In this document: in pieces, positions 22,892 to 30,894 of the stretch
How the letters are laid out: each line of letters starts with the position of its first letter
Numbering within the stretch: the stretch's first letter is position 1
Assembly (NCBI GenBank): GCA_002238765.1
Contig: MPMZ01000003.1
Location: forward strand, 1 to 64,000
Source of the DNA: Nitrospira sp. bin75
GTDB lineage: Bacteria; Nitrospirota; Nitrospiria; Nitrospirales; UBA8639
DNA: 64,000 nucleotides
Reading direction: 5' to 3'
The notes under the pieces: generated by a model
The model's database searches: none
The model's input: the letters and a program-made list of their open reading frames with translations, nothing else
What the model was told of the DNA's origin: nothing
Translations under genes and position numbers: made by a program

Positions 22892-24937
22892 GTGCTGTTT
22901 GCCAACTCACGAATCGTGGGAACCTTCAAAGGATTTAATGATCGCGGCCTTGAATTTGCAGCCGAGATCGTTGCCCCATACGATGCCAGCATGCTTGATC
23001 GTCCGCAGCTCGGTCAGTTCCTCCTTGTTGAACTAGCTTCACAGGAAGAAGCAGCGCTGGGACGCATAACCCGTTTCGTTCCTTCTGGATTATTGGCGAC
23101 ACCGGAAGGGGAAGACTACGTCAATACGATGCAACGTAGGCAGCAAAACGTTCCGGAGGATCTCAAGCAGCAGCGGCTGAAGTATCGCGTCCAAGTGAAA
23201 TTGCTCGGAGCGGTACGCGCAAAAGATGACGGAATCATCTATGTCCCATCACAGCGCAGATTGCCGCACCTTGGCGCGCGTGTCGCATTGCCCAGTGACC
23301 AAGTTCTGCAGGAACTCTGCAAACTGAGCCGGGGTACGACTGAGTTGGGGGCCTATGTACTGGGAGAGTTTGTTTTCTGCGGTGGCGGACACCAGCAGCG
23401 GCAGCCGGAACTGATTTCATTTGATCCACACCTCCAAGTCACTTTCGACATAAAAAAACTCGTTTCCAGACGATCCGTCGTCTTCGCACGGGCAGGCTAT
23501 GGAAAATCCAATCTTATCAAGTTCCTGATTGCCGAGTTGTACAAGACGCAGCCAAGGACCGCGAACGATCGCCCCGTTGGTACGCTAATTTTCGATCCCG
23601 ACGGTGAGTACTTTTGGCCTGATCGTGTGGAGAATCGCCCTGGACTGTGCGACGTGCCACACTTGAAAGATCAACTCCTCGTATTTACCAACAGGCCAGC
23701 TCCGAGTCCGTACTATGGCAGTTGGAAAGCCGGTGAAGTGAGACTCGATATCCGCGACCTCTCTCCACGCGATGTGATCAGTATTGCCATTTCTTCAGAT
23801 CGCCAGAACCAACAAAACGTCCTCAAACTCAAAAGCGTCTCTCGTGAAAATTGGCGTAGGCTCGTTGATCTGATCCACAACGAAGAGTTACAGGCGAGCG
23901 ATCAGGAAGTCGGCAACTGCCTTGGCTACACCGGGGACCAAATTTCTCAGTCTGTAGCGGAAATCAGCGCGGCTCGTAGCAACATGTTCGGTGTCGTGCG
24001 TACACTCCATGACCCGACCAGTCATGTGTTGGCCGAAACACTCCAGGCGCTGTCTCAAGGAAAGGTCGTCGTAATCGATATCAGTCTGTTGAGTTCGGGT
24101 GCCGGTAACATGCTTGCCGGTCTACTCCTCCGGCGAATTTTCTCACACAATCAGGAGCACTTCACGGGCGGACAACCCATTATTCCTGTTGTGGCCATTA
24201 TAGAAGAAGCACAAAGCGTCCTTGGTCGAAACCTCGACGACACCAGCCCTTTTGTTGAATGGGTGAAGGAAGGACGCAAATACGATCTGGGAGCCATGCT
24301 CATCACACAGCAACCAGGCGCAATGGCACCCGAACTGCTTAGCCAAGCGGACAACTGGTTTTGTTTTCATTTGCTTTCAGAGGGCGATGCCGGCGTTCTC
24401 GGAAAATACAATTCCCACTATTCGACAGACATTCTTGCGCATCTCATCGCAGAACCCATTCCGGGTAATTGCTACATGTGGAGTGCACCGCATCAACCCT
24501 TCGTACTTCCGGTCCGATTGAGAGACTTCGGTGAAATCTACGGAGACAATATACAGGAAGACGAAGGGAAACCACCGATCGAAGACACGGGAGCCAAAGA
24601 AGTCGTCAAGGCGGCGTCAGATGCGATGGCTCACATCAAGGAGAAGTTGGTGGAGCAATTGAGGGATAGTACGACCAAGTACTGGCGTATGCCGAGTGAA
24701 GCCGGTAGGCAGGAATTGCTTGGGATCAAGGACGGTCAGTTGTACTACCTCATCAAGAATAGCAAGGCCCCAGAAGATATCCAGACGGAAGATGAACTGA
24801 AACGTCCGCTTCTCACATTCTTGCTCGGCGAAGGAGCGCTCCATGTTAAAGAGTACGGTGGCAAGCAGTATTATTGCGCGACCTCCCAGGACTGGGAATG
24901 CGCGACAGGAATGAAGCCGACGCCTTCAGACCTCTGA
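22892..24937 (+). CDS. HerA-like hexameric ATPase
   Basis: A 681-residue P-loop ATPase of the HerA/FtsK superfamily. It has an N-terminal HAS-barrel-like region (residues 1-110), Walker A ARAGYGKSN (199-207), IFDPDGEYFW (233-242), Walker B VVAIIEEAQS (433-442) and the sensor strand GAMLITQQP (467-475). A charged C-terminal extension (about 560-681, with AHIKEKLVEQLRD and an ending rich in aromatic residues) could bind the nuclease or DNA. HerA enzymes form rings that translocate double-stranded DNA and feed it to NurA. Here the ATPase, the NurA-like protein and a DUF4338 protein form an operon. GTG start with AAGGAGG upstream is clear. Confidence 0.87.
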   Translation: MLFANSRIVGTFKGFNDRGLEFAAEIVAPYDASMLDRPQLGQFLLVELASQEEAALGRITRFVPSGLLATPEGEDYVNTMQRRQQNVPEDLKQQRLKYRVQVKLLGAVRAKDDGIIYVPSQRRLPHLGARVALPSDQVLQELCKLSRGTTELGAYVLGEFVFCGGGHQQRQPELISFDPHLQVTFDIKKLVSRRSVVFARAGYGKSNLIKFLIAELYKTQPRTANDRPVGTLIFDPDGEYFWPDRVENRPGLCDVPHLKDQLLVFTNRPAPSPYYGSWKAGEVRLDIRDLSPRDVISIAISSDRQNQQNVLKLKSVSRENWRRLVDLIHNEELQASDQEVGNCLGYTGDQISQSVAEISAARSNMFGVVRTLHDPTSHVLAETLQALSQGKVVVIDISLLSSGAGNMLAGLLLRRIFSHNQEHFTGGQPIIPVVAIIEEAQSVLGRNLDDTSPFVEWVKEGRKYDLGAMLITQQPGAMAPELLSQADNWFCFHLLSEGDAGVLGKYNSHYSTDILAHLIAEPIPGNCYMWSAPHQPFVLPVRLRDFGEIYGDNIQEDEGKPPIEDTGAKEVVKAASDAMAHIKEKLVEQLRDSTTKYWRMPSEAGRQELLGIKDGQLYYLIKNSKAPEDIQTEDELKRPLLTFLLGEGALHVKEYGGKQYYCATSQDWECATGMKPTPSDL

Positions 24938-24957
24938 CACTAGAGGAGCAAAAAGCC

Positions 24958-25226
24958 GTGGACAAACAACCGAAAAATCCTTTTCATCCGGGCGAAATGC
25001 TGCTGGAGGAATTTCTGGAGCCCATGAGAGTGAGCCAGGCGGCTTTCGCACAGAAATCGGCTGGAGCCGAGCGCGTTTGAATGAACTGATACGAGGCAAG
25101 CGAGGCATCACCGCAGAAGCGGCGCTCGATCTGGCCGACACCCTGGGGACCTCGCCGAAACTTTGGCTGAACTTGCAAGCGACGTACGATTTGGCCAAGG
25201 CCGTCGAGGCAAGACGGGTGGCGTAA
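24958..25226 (+). pseudogene. higA: Frameshifted higA antitoxin
   Basis: From GTG at 24958 the protein reads MDKQPKNPFHPGEMLLEEF and continues to SQAAFAQKS, the start of a HigA-type Xre antitoxin, then hits a stop after AGAERV. One frame over, from about 25056, the family continues intact: IGWSRARLNELIRGKRGI, then AEAALDLADTLGTSPKLW, ending at TAA (25224-25226). The join falls in an A-run (CAGAAATCGG), where loss of one A explains the shift. No higB toxin is beside it. It may be a dead copy, or a sequencing slip; only reads could tell. Confidence 0.8.
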
Positions 25227-25370
25227 GTCACTTGCTTTCTGCCGACGCGGAGCGCTCGTTGACATCGGCCTCCCGTTCTCACCTCAACTCTGCCTCGTTC
25301 GTAGACAAGAACGAAGAATTCAATACTCCCCGGCACTCGGCGTTTGTTTTGCATTACATCATTGTCTTCA

Positions 25371-25434
25371 TCTATATAATTTGATATATAAATAAATATC
25401 TAAATATTAATTTGATATATAATAACATATTAAA
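25371..25434 (+). promoter_or_regulatory. AT-rich hipBA promoter with paired operators
   Basis: This stretch is almost pure A and T. It contains two perfect copies of TAATTTGATATATAA (25377-25391 and 25408-25422), 31 bp apart, three helical turns, and an inverted repeat GATAT-N8-ATATC (25383-25400). The E. coli HipB operator also has two 5-bp arms separated by eight bases, though with different bases. Autorepression by the HipB-like protein starting at 25435 is likely. The upstream part of the 208-bp gap shows nothing else. Confidence 0.5.
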
Positions 25435-26040
25435 ATGAATTATAAGACCGAATATATAGCCAGTACGCTCCGTTTCGCCCGCGAAGCCAGAGGTCTCAGC
25501 CAGCGTGAGTTGAGCAGCAAATCAGGGGTGCCGCAGGGCCATATCTCGAAGATCGAGAACGGTGCCGTCGATCTCAGAGTTTCGAGCTTGGTCGCGCTTG
25601 CCCGCACCCTTGATCTCGAGGCGATGCTCGTGCCCAGCAAGTCGGTTCCGGCCGTTCAGTCGATTGCAAGCAGTACCCCAGCCAGTGCCCAGCAGGATGG
25701 CAAAGCCAACCGACGGGTCCTAAGGGAATTGGCACGTCTGCAAAGCGCGATTAAGAATCTGCCGACCGACCTTTTTCCCAAAAGCGAACAGGAGTGGTTT
25801 CAACGCCACGTGCGCGGGCTTTCGTACTTTCGCCCAACACTACTTGAAGTCCGGACCATCCGGGAGGCCAATCGGGCGATCAGGGCGTTTGGTCACGGCA
25901 CCCATGATCCGAATGCTATCCGCCAATCCTTGCTCCGGCTTCGAGATTTGCGAAACGCGCTGGCTCATGGCCGGATTGCGGGTGATGAAACCGAGTCCAC
26001 GCGCCCGGCCTACAGCTTGGACGAGGACGATCATGGCTGA
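25435..26040 (+). CDS. hipB: HipB-like Xre antitoxin with extra domain
   Basis: A 201-residue protein. Residues 8-65 are a Cro/C1 helix-turn-helix (FAREARGLSQRELSSKSGVP, HISKIENGAVDLRVSSLVAL). HipB of E. coli is only 88 residues; this one has a second helical domain from about 95 to 185 (RRVLRELARLQSAIKNLP through LRLRDLRNALAHG) that I do not recognise. It should repress its operon and neutralise HipA. The gene overlaps hipA by eight bases. The leader shows no clear Shine-Dalgarno sequence, so initiation may be weak. Base composition is like the chromosome although the promoter is AT-rich. Confidence 0.85.
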   Translation: MNYKTEYIASTLRFAREARGLSQRELSSKSGVPQGHISKIENGAVDLRVSSLVALARTLDLEAMLVPSKSVPAVQSIASSTPASAQQDGKANRRVLRELARLQSAIKNLPTDLFPKSEQEWFQRHVRGLSYFRPTLLEVRTIREANRAIRAFGHGTHDPNAIRQSLLRLRDLRNALAHGRIAGDETESTRPAYSLDEDDHG

Positions 26041-27256
26041 TGTCAACGTTCTCGACGTCCTGCTTCACGACGAGCCCATCGGTACGCTCACCCGCGTTGA
26101 CGGCGACCGGATTTTCTTTGCCTTCAAGGATGCTTATGTTGCGGATAAGAATCGGCCGGTGCTTGGATTGAGTTTTAAGGATTTACTTGGTGAACTGATC
26201 ACCGCTTTCAGGCCCACCCGGACACGGCTCATGCCGTTCTTCTCGAATCTGCTGCCCGAAGGGCATATGCGCACCTATCTCGCCGAGCGTGCAGGCGTGA
26301 AACCCGTGCGCGAGTTTTTCCTGCTCTGGATACTCGGCATGGACCTGCCGGGCGCGATTACGATCAGACCTGCAGATGATGAAGAGTGGCCGCCCGATGA
26401 TCGTGACACGACCGACGAGAGTGATCGTGATGATGACCGCAATAACGCCTTGCGTTTTTCTTTGGCCGGTGTGCAACTCAAATTCTCGGCCATCAACGAG
26501 GCCGGCAGTGGGCTGACCATTCCGGCCAAGGGCATCGGCGGCTCGTGGGTCGTCAAGCTGCCTTCGCGCGAATTTGCAGGCGTCCCCGAAAACGAATTTT
26601 CGATGATGACGTTGGCCCGGCTGATCGGTATGGACGTGCCTGCGATGCGGCTTGTCGATATCGACACCATTCGGAATCTACCGGACGGGACCGGCACTCT
26701 TAAAGGGCAGGCGCTGGCAATCGAGCGCTTCGACCGGTTAACGGGCGGTGGGGCTGTTCACATGGAAGATTTCGCGCAGATATTCGGTGTCTATCCCGAG
26801 GCAAAATATGAGAAGGCCAGTGCGCGCAGCATTGGCAGGGTTATTGGTGCCGAGGGCAGTGAAGCGGACGTTGTCGAATTTATTCGGCGACTGACTTTCA
26901 ACGTGCTGATCGGTAATGCCGACATGCACCTGAAGAACTGGTCGCTGATCTACCCCGACCGTCGGCACGCCGCCCTGGCACCGGCCTATGATTTTGTTTC
27001 CACGATCGCCTACATCCCGGATGGAAAATCCGCCCTGAATTTCAGCCGGACCAGAATCTTCGCCGAATATTCAGAGGACGAACTCTCCCATCTTGCCGCC
27101 AAGGCTCGATTGCCGGAAAAACTCGTTCTCGATACCGCCCGTGAAACCGTTGCGCTGTTTCACCAGCACTGGCAAGCCGAAAAGGCAAATCTTCCGCTGG
27201 CGGCCAAAGTTGTTCAGGCCGTTGAAGCCCATTTGAAGACGATATCCATTGCTTGA
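26033..27256 (+). CDS. hipA: HipA-family serine/threonine kinase toxin
   Basis: A 407-residue HipA-type kinase. The E. coli enzyme phosphorylates glutamyl-tRNA synthetase and induces dormancy. Visible are the N-terminal HipA domain (LMPFFSNLLPEGHMR, 67-80), the P-loop serine segment RFSLAGVQLKFS (141-152), the ATP lysine in WVVKLPS (175), ENEFSMMTLA, the catalytic loop GNADMHLKNWSL with Asp297 and Asn302, and the metal Asp320 in APAYDF. An acidic insert (about 115-137) lies before the P-loop. Every catalytic residue is present, so the toxin looks active. I use the ATG at 26033, overlapping hipB; longer frames exist but translate hipB. Confidence 0.92.
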   Translation: MADVNVLDVLLHDEPIGTLTRVDGDRIFFAFKDAYVADKNRPVLGLSFKDLLGELITAFRPTRTRLMPFFSNLLPEGHMRTYLAERAGVKPVREFFLLWILGMDLPGAITIRPADDEEWPPDDRDTTDESDRDDDRNNALRFSLAGVQLKFSAINEAGSGLTIPAKGIGGSWVVKLPSREFAGVPENEFSMMTLARLIGMDVPAMRLVDIDTIRNLPDGTGTLKGQALAIERFDRLTGGGAVHMEDFAQIFGVYPEAKYEKASARSIGRVIGAEGSEADVVEFIRRLTFNVLIGNADMHLKNWSLIYPDRRHAALAPAYDFVSTIAYIPDGKSALNFSRTRIFAEYSEDELSHLAAKARLPEKLVLDTARETVALFHQHWQAEKANLPLAAKVVQAVEAHLKTISIA

Positions 27257-27415
27257 ATAGGTCTGACCTGTACGCCTGTCTGGCGGTGTCGTCCTGTGGG
27301 TACAAATTGCCAAGGTATTCGCCGCGCCAAGAGAAACGTCGGAGGCTCTCCCTGCATCCAAAACTTGAATTTTTCACAGGGATCATGTGACCTGCTCCCT
27401 GCCCGTACGCCCCTT

Positions 27416-27441
27416 GTCGGCTTACGCTACGCTAAGCCGAC
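27416..27441. repeat. R5 palindrome
   Basis: GTCGGCTTA and TAAGCCGAC are perfect 9-bp arms around CGCTACGC. Relatives, with GTCGGGTTA arms, are at 48267-48294, 48531-48583 and 36570-36672. It follows hipA; the rest of that 273-bp gap shows no gene. Confidence 0.75.
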
Positions 27442-27529
27442 CTACTATATCCAAGCCCAAAGGCAACAAATCCAAAAACAAAAGACCTGAAATCCTTCGA
27501 ACTCTCGACATTTCTTAAAGGACAAGAAA

Positions 27530-28462
27530 ATGAGCAGATCAGGGGAAAAAGATCACTATATTCCAGTCGGATACCTCAAAAACTGGAAAAAAGAAGACGG
27601 ACAACTGTTCGTCTACGACATCAAAGAACGGAAACAATTCGAAAGAGGACCGAAAGGAATCGCACACGAACCGAGATTCCATGGATCAATTGAAACAGAA
27701 ATAAGAGACAACATCGAAAATCCAGCCTTTGACGCACTCCGAATGATAAAAGAGAAAGAGGAAATTCAACAGGATACTCTGGACCGAATACTCCTTCTAA
27801 TGGCTCTGATTATCCTATGCAATCCGAGAGATCGAAGAAAAAGGCAGAAGACAATTCACGGAGTGGAAAGAATACAAAAAGATCTCCAACAGGCCCTTGA
27901 CTTGAAAAATCCGGAAGTGCCAATAGAGAAAAAAATCAGAATTCTGCAAGAACGATCAAAATACGTTGAACTAACAATTGCGGAGCAGAATCCAGAAGCG
28001 ACACAAAAAGAAGTTGAAGAAAAACGAAAAGTCGTGGAAGAGGCTGAAGAAAGAGAGAAAAGGGCCATAAACGTAGCTGAAAGTCTTTCTATGGAAATTC
28101 CCAACATCAAGAAAATACACGAAATCCTCAGAAAAAGAAGTTGGATACTTCTTAAAACAGAAGAAAATCTTCCCGAATTTATTACGTGCGACCATCCCGT
28201 ATCCTTTTCGCCAATCTATGACATTTCAGAAACCGAAGGCCCTATCTACATCGGTTACAAATCCGCAAACACCTATGTCACATTCCCATTGAACCCCAGA
28301 CAAGCCATATACGGAACATTCCAAAGACTGGAAGAAAGCGAAATAACAATCGAAGCAAACGAAAAAGGTGAAAGAGTAGTAGCAGAAATCAATGGGGACA
28401 TATGGAGCAGCGCAATCCGTCAAGTATACGGAAAATCACCCTTCCTCCCACAAGTTCCTTAA
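27530..28462 (+). CDS. DUF4238-family protein
   Basis: A 310-residue protein whose start, EKDHYIPVGYLKNWKKEDG, then LFVYDIKERKQF, is the mark of DUF4238, a family of unknown function common in accessory regions and near defence genes. The middle (about 115-190) is a highly charged coiled coil (EKKIRILQERSKYVE, VEEKRKVVEEAEEREKRA); the C-terminal part has the ITCDHPVSFSP segment of the family. An AAGGA site precedes the ATG. The gene is markedly richer in A (AAA and GAA codons) than its neighbours, which indicates recent transfer. Nothing shows whether it works with hipBA. Confidence 0.82.
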   Translation: MSRSGEKDHYIPVGYLKNWKKEDGQLFVYDIKERKQFERGPKGIAHEPRFHGSIETEIRDNIENPAFDALRMIKEKEEIQQDTLDRILLLMALIILCNPRDRRKRQKTIHGVERIQKDLQQALDLKNPEVPIEKKIRILQERSKYVELTIAEQNPEATQKEVEEKRKVVEEAEEREKRAINVAESLSMEIPNIKKIHEILRKRSWILLKTEENLPEFITCDHPVSFSPIYDISETEGPIYIGYKSANTYVTFPLNPRQAIYGTFQRLEESEITIEANEKGERVVAEINGDIWSSAIRQVYGKSPFLPQVP

Positions 28463-28518
28463 AACCACCAAGATCAATCGACACCATTACAGCGGGAATT
28501 ATCCAGAATAGTTGACGG

Positions 28519-28635
28519 TTATTTCTTGCTGGATTTCCTTTTGGGGGGGCTTGGCAGTATGGTGTCCTTGGGTGGTTGATAGGTGGCGACGAGTTTCACC
28601 ATGCGATCGAGGGCCTGTTGGGTGGATGGGTTCAT
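28519..28635 (-). CDS. Small basic protein, 38 aa
   Basis: A short frame, ATG at 28635 with a GGAAGTGAGG ribosome site immediately upstream. It encodes MNPSTQQALDRMVKLVATYQ, then a proline-rich linker and a basic tail (PKRKSSKK). A helix followed by a lysine-rich end could bind nucleic acid. It is kept because of the ribosome site and the protein-like helix, but it may be spurious. Confidence 0.35.
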   Translation of the reverse strand: MNPSTQQALDRMVKLVATYQPPKDTILPSPPKRKSSKK

Positions 28636-28687
28636 GCCTCACTTCCTTTCTGCCTGAGGATGATGCGCACTGCAAAAGACCTCTTCG

Positions 28688-29706
28688 GTGCTCCTATTGT
28701 TCAGTTTGTACGCCCTGTCAAGTACGGCCTTTGGCGCGGCAGGCGAGCGGCCGACGCTCACACCCCGTCAGTACCGGAATGCCATCACGGGTCGCCTTCA
28801 GCAGAGCGACCCCGCCTTCGGCAGCTTCGCAATGAATCTGTACACTCCTGGCCTTGCCCCCGTCAGAAGTGCCGAGACGACCTTCACGGGCGACCGTTTT
28901 ACCTTGTCGGTCGAAAGGCAGAACGGCAGTAGATTCACTTTGGATACCAACCGCCATTACACAGAAGTGGTCAACGACGATTCCATCTCGACCAATCCGG
29001 TCAGCAATCGGCCGTTTGCCTCTGGCTATATGGCATCTGTGAGTGGCAGTCGTGCGGCCATTGCAGGAACGTCAGTCGAATGGTCCCGGACAGATCCGAT
29101 TATTTGGCCGGCGGGTATTGGTTGTTTTTCGATGCGGATCTCAATGCAATCGAGATGGGAGCCTTCATCGATGGGACGGACTATCCTGCCGACTTCACCT
29201 CGAACTTGCCGGTGACGGGTACCGCTACCTATCGCGGACGCGCTGGAGGACTATACGTCGCCGCAGCCGGATCAGACACGCTGTCTCCAGGAGCGACGGA
29301 ACTCGGGGAATATGAGGGACGGGCCGGCTTGACCGCTGATTTTGGAACTATGCGCATTCACGGCCTCGTCGATCAGGTGCAGACCTTCAACGTGGTGGGC
29401 CAGCATGCCAATGGGGTGCCGCATGTCAATCCGTACCTCGAAGATGCCAATATGGAGATGATGTTAGGCCCGGTGTCGATCAATCAAAATGGCACCTTTT
29501 GGGGGTCCAATGTGGAATTTACGAGTGATGAGTATACGATTACCTCTTCTACGGGGTCCTGGGCCGGTCAGTTTTCCAATGTGGCTGATCGTCAAGGGAA
29601 TCCCCGGGCCGCGGCAGGCACAAATGCGGGGTTCTTCGAGACCGCAGGAGGAAGTCGGGTTGGCTTGACCGGGGCCTTTTACGGGGCTACCGAACGGTTT
29701 GAGTAA
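28688..29706 (+). pseudogene. Frameshifted TbpB-like surface protein gene
   Basis: The first part (28688 to about 29095) opens with a signal peptide (LLLFSLYALSSTAFGAAGE) and continues to SVEWSRTD. The second part, one frame over, continues SDYLAGGYWLFFDADL and ends GLTGAFYGATERFE at 29706. Joined at about 29096 they give one protein with features of transferrin-binding-protein-B-like beta-barrel domains: WAGQFSNVADRQGNPR, AGTNAGFFET and the GAFYG end. The start is also uncertain: the first frame has only GTG at 28688, and an ATG pair at 28661-28666 lies in another frame. A role in capturing a ligand at the surface is inference. The gene is probably inactive in this copy. Confidence 0.6.
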
Positions 29707-29731
29707 GGGTGCCACCGAACGGGGCAAGGTC

Positions 29732-29917
29732 TCAGGGCCTCGCCCCGCTTTTATTGTCATTTGATTGCGGAAGATTGAGCATTTCCACGCCCACCACTTC
29801 GTTTGCTTCGTTGTAATCGAGCACCACTCCCGGTGAGACTTCTTCGGACTCGACGATGGCAGAGTTGTCGATGCGCAGGTAAAGCGCGTCGGCTTCCTTA
29901 TCGACGTGTAGTTTCAT
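29732..29917 (-). CDS. DUF2283-family small protein
   Basis: A 61-residue protein matching DUF2283: KLHVDKEADALYLRID, then ESEEVSPGVVLDYNEANEVVGVEML. The family is widespread next to toxin-antitoxin and other accessory genes, and its function is unknown. It lies 98 bp downstream of the PIN-domain gene on the same strand, and may share its transcript. The ATG is preceded by AGGAAA. Confidence 0.85.
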   Translation of the reverse strand: MKLHVDKEADALYLRIDNSAIVESEEVSPGVVLDYNEANEVVGVEMLNLPQSNDNKSGARP

Positions 29918-30015
29918 TATTTTCCTTTCATATTGCAGTCGAAGAATATGCTCTCCACCCGCCAGGCGCCATACTCCAAGGTCGTCGGCAGGCGGAATTT
30001 CACGGATCTTGCTGC

Positions 30016-30414
30016 CTATAAATGCCGCACGTTGGACAATGTGGCCATCTTGCGGTCCAGCGTCAGGGTCTCCAACCCGGCTCGTGAGTCGTCATCGGCG
30101 ATGAGTCTGTCGAAGAGTCCGGGACTGCCTGAGGCTGAAAGGGCTTCAATGACGGCCGGCCCGTTCAGAGGGGCAACCAAGCCGCTGGTCAGCGCGTCTC
30201 GGAGACCGGCACGGGCGTTGGCGCTGAGGATGCCGTAGTGGTGCATCAAGGCGGCGTAGGCTTCCCCTATAGTTTGGTTGGACGCGAATAGTTCGCACTT
30301 CCGTTCCTCCATCAAAGCGACAAGACGGCGTATACAGCGCTCGAAGTCGTCTTGCGGCTCCCGTACAACCAGCCTGACCAGGATTGAGGTGTCAACGCCG
30401 TAGTGAGGGGCCAT
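30016..30414 (-). CDS. VapC-like PIN-domain toxin
   Basis: A 132-residue PIN-domain ribonuclease. The acidic metal site is visible: Asp in HYGVDTSILVRL near residue 8, Glu in QTIGEAYAAL, and Asp in LTLDRKMA; a further Asp run is in LIADDDSRAG. In VapBC systems such toxins cut tRNA or rRNA. The gene overlaps the AbrB-type antitoxin gene by 23 bases, so it is translationally coupled. Unlike the vapC remnant at 20414, it is intact. Confidence 0.87.
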   Translation of the reverse strand: MAPHYGVDTSILVRLVVREPQDDFERCIRRLVALMEERKCELFASNQTIGEAYAALMHHYGILSANARAGLRDALTSGLVAPLNGPAVIEALSASGSPGLFDRLIADDDSRAGLETLTLDRKMATLSNVRHL

Positions 30415-30643
30415 ATCCTTGTTCCCGTTGGTCCCGGAATTTGCGGATGTCGAATGGCGGATGTCCGGGTGGAATCTTGTCTCTGAGCGTCCCCAATTTC
30501 GAATAGTCGATCCGCCTGGGGCGCAGGATGAACCCGTCGGGGCTTTCTTCCAGTTCGAGTTTATCGCCGGGCCCCACGCCTAGTGTCTCCAACACCCGCG
30601 CTGGGAACGTAACTTGTCGCTTTGATGTAATCGTGACAATCAT
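30392..30643 (-). CDS. AbrB/MazE-type antitoxin
   Basis: An 83-residue protein with a swapped-hairpin AbrB DNA-binding domain: VTITSKRQVTFPARVLETLG, then GDKLELEESPDGFILRP. The C-terminal tail (about 50-83) is charged and would bind the PIN toxin. It starts at 30643 with a strong AAGGAGG site; a longer frame is unconserved. It is divergent from leuS, and the 251-bp gap between them must carry both promoters; I see no other gene there. Confidence 0.88.
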   Translation of the reverse strand: MIVTITSKRQVTFPARVLETLGVGPGDKLELEESPDGFILRPRRIDYSKLGTLRDKIPPGHPPFDIRKFRDQREQGYGPSLRR

Positions 30644-30894
30644 GGCGATCCTCCTTACCAAAAGAATATATAAGTAAGGCGAAAGAATCAAGCGCCGAGC
30701 AACCCTTCCGGTGCCGTTAATTGGACCCATTCAACTCAAGGGGTGAACATAATAGAAATTGCGCAATCTGCCAAGGGCCGATGACTGCTCTGATTGCGGG
30801 TAGCTCATATCTTGTCGCCTATCCGTCGCTGTGGTACATTTTTTCTTCATCCCAGGCGCGGGGCGGGCATTGCCCAACCGCGTTCATCCGGCCC

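Noticed and set aside
20553-24937. Standard Druantia system
   Set aside because: Only the DUF4338 gene corresponds; the large DUF1998 helicase (DruE) and the other dru genes are absent, and HerA and NurA are not Druantia components.
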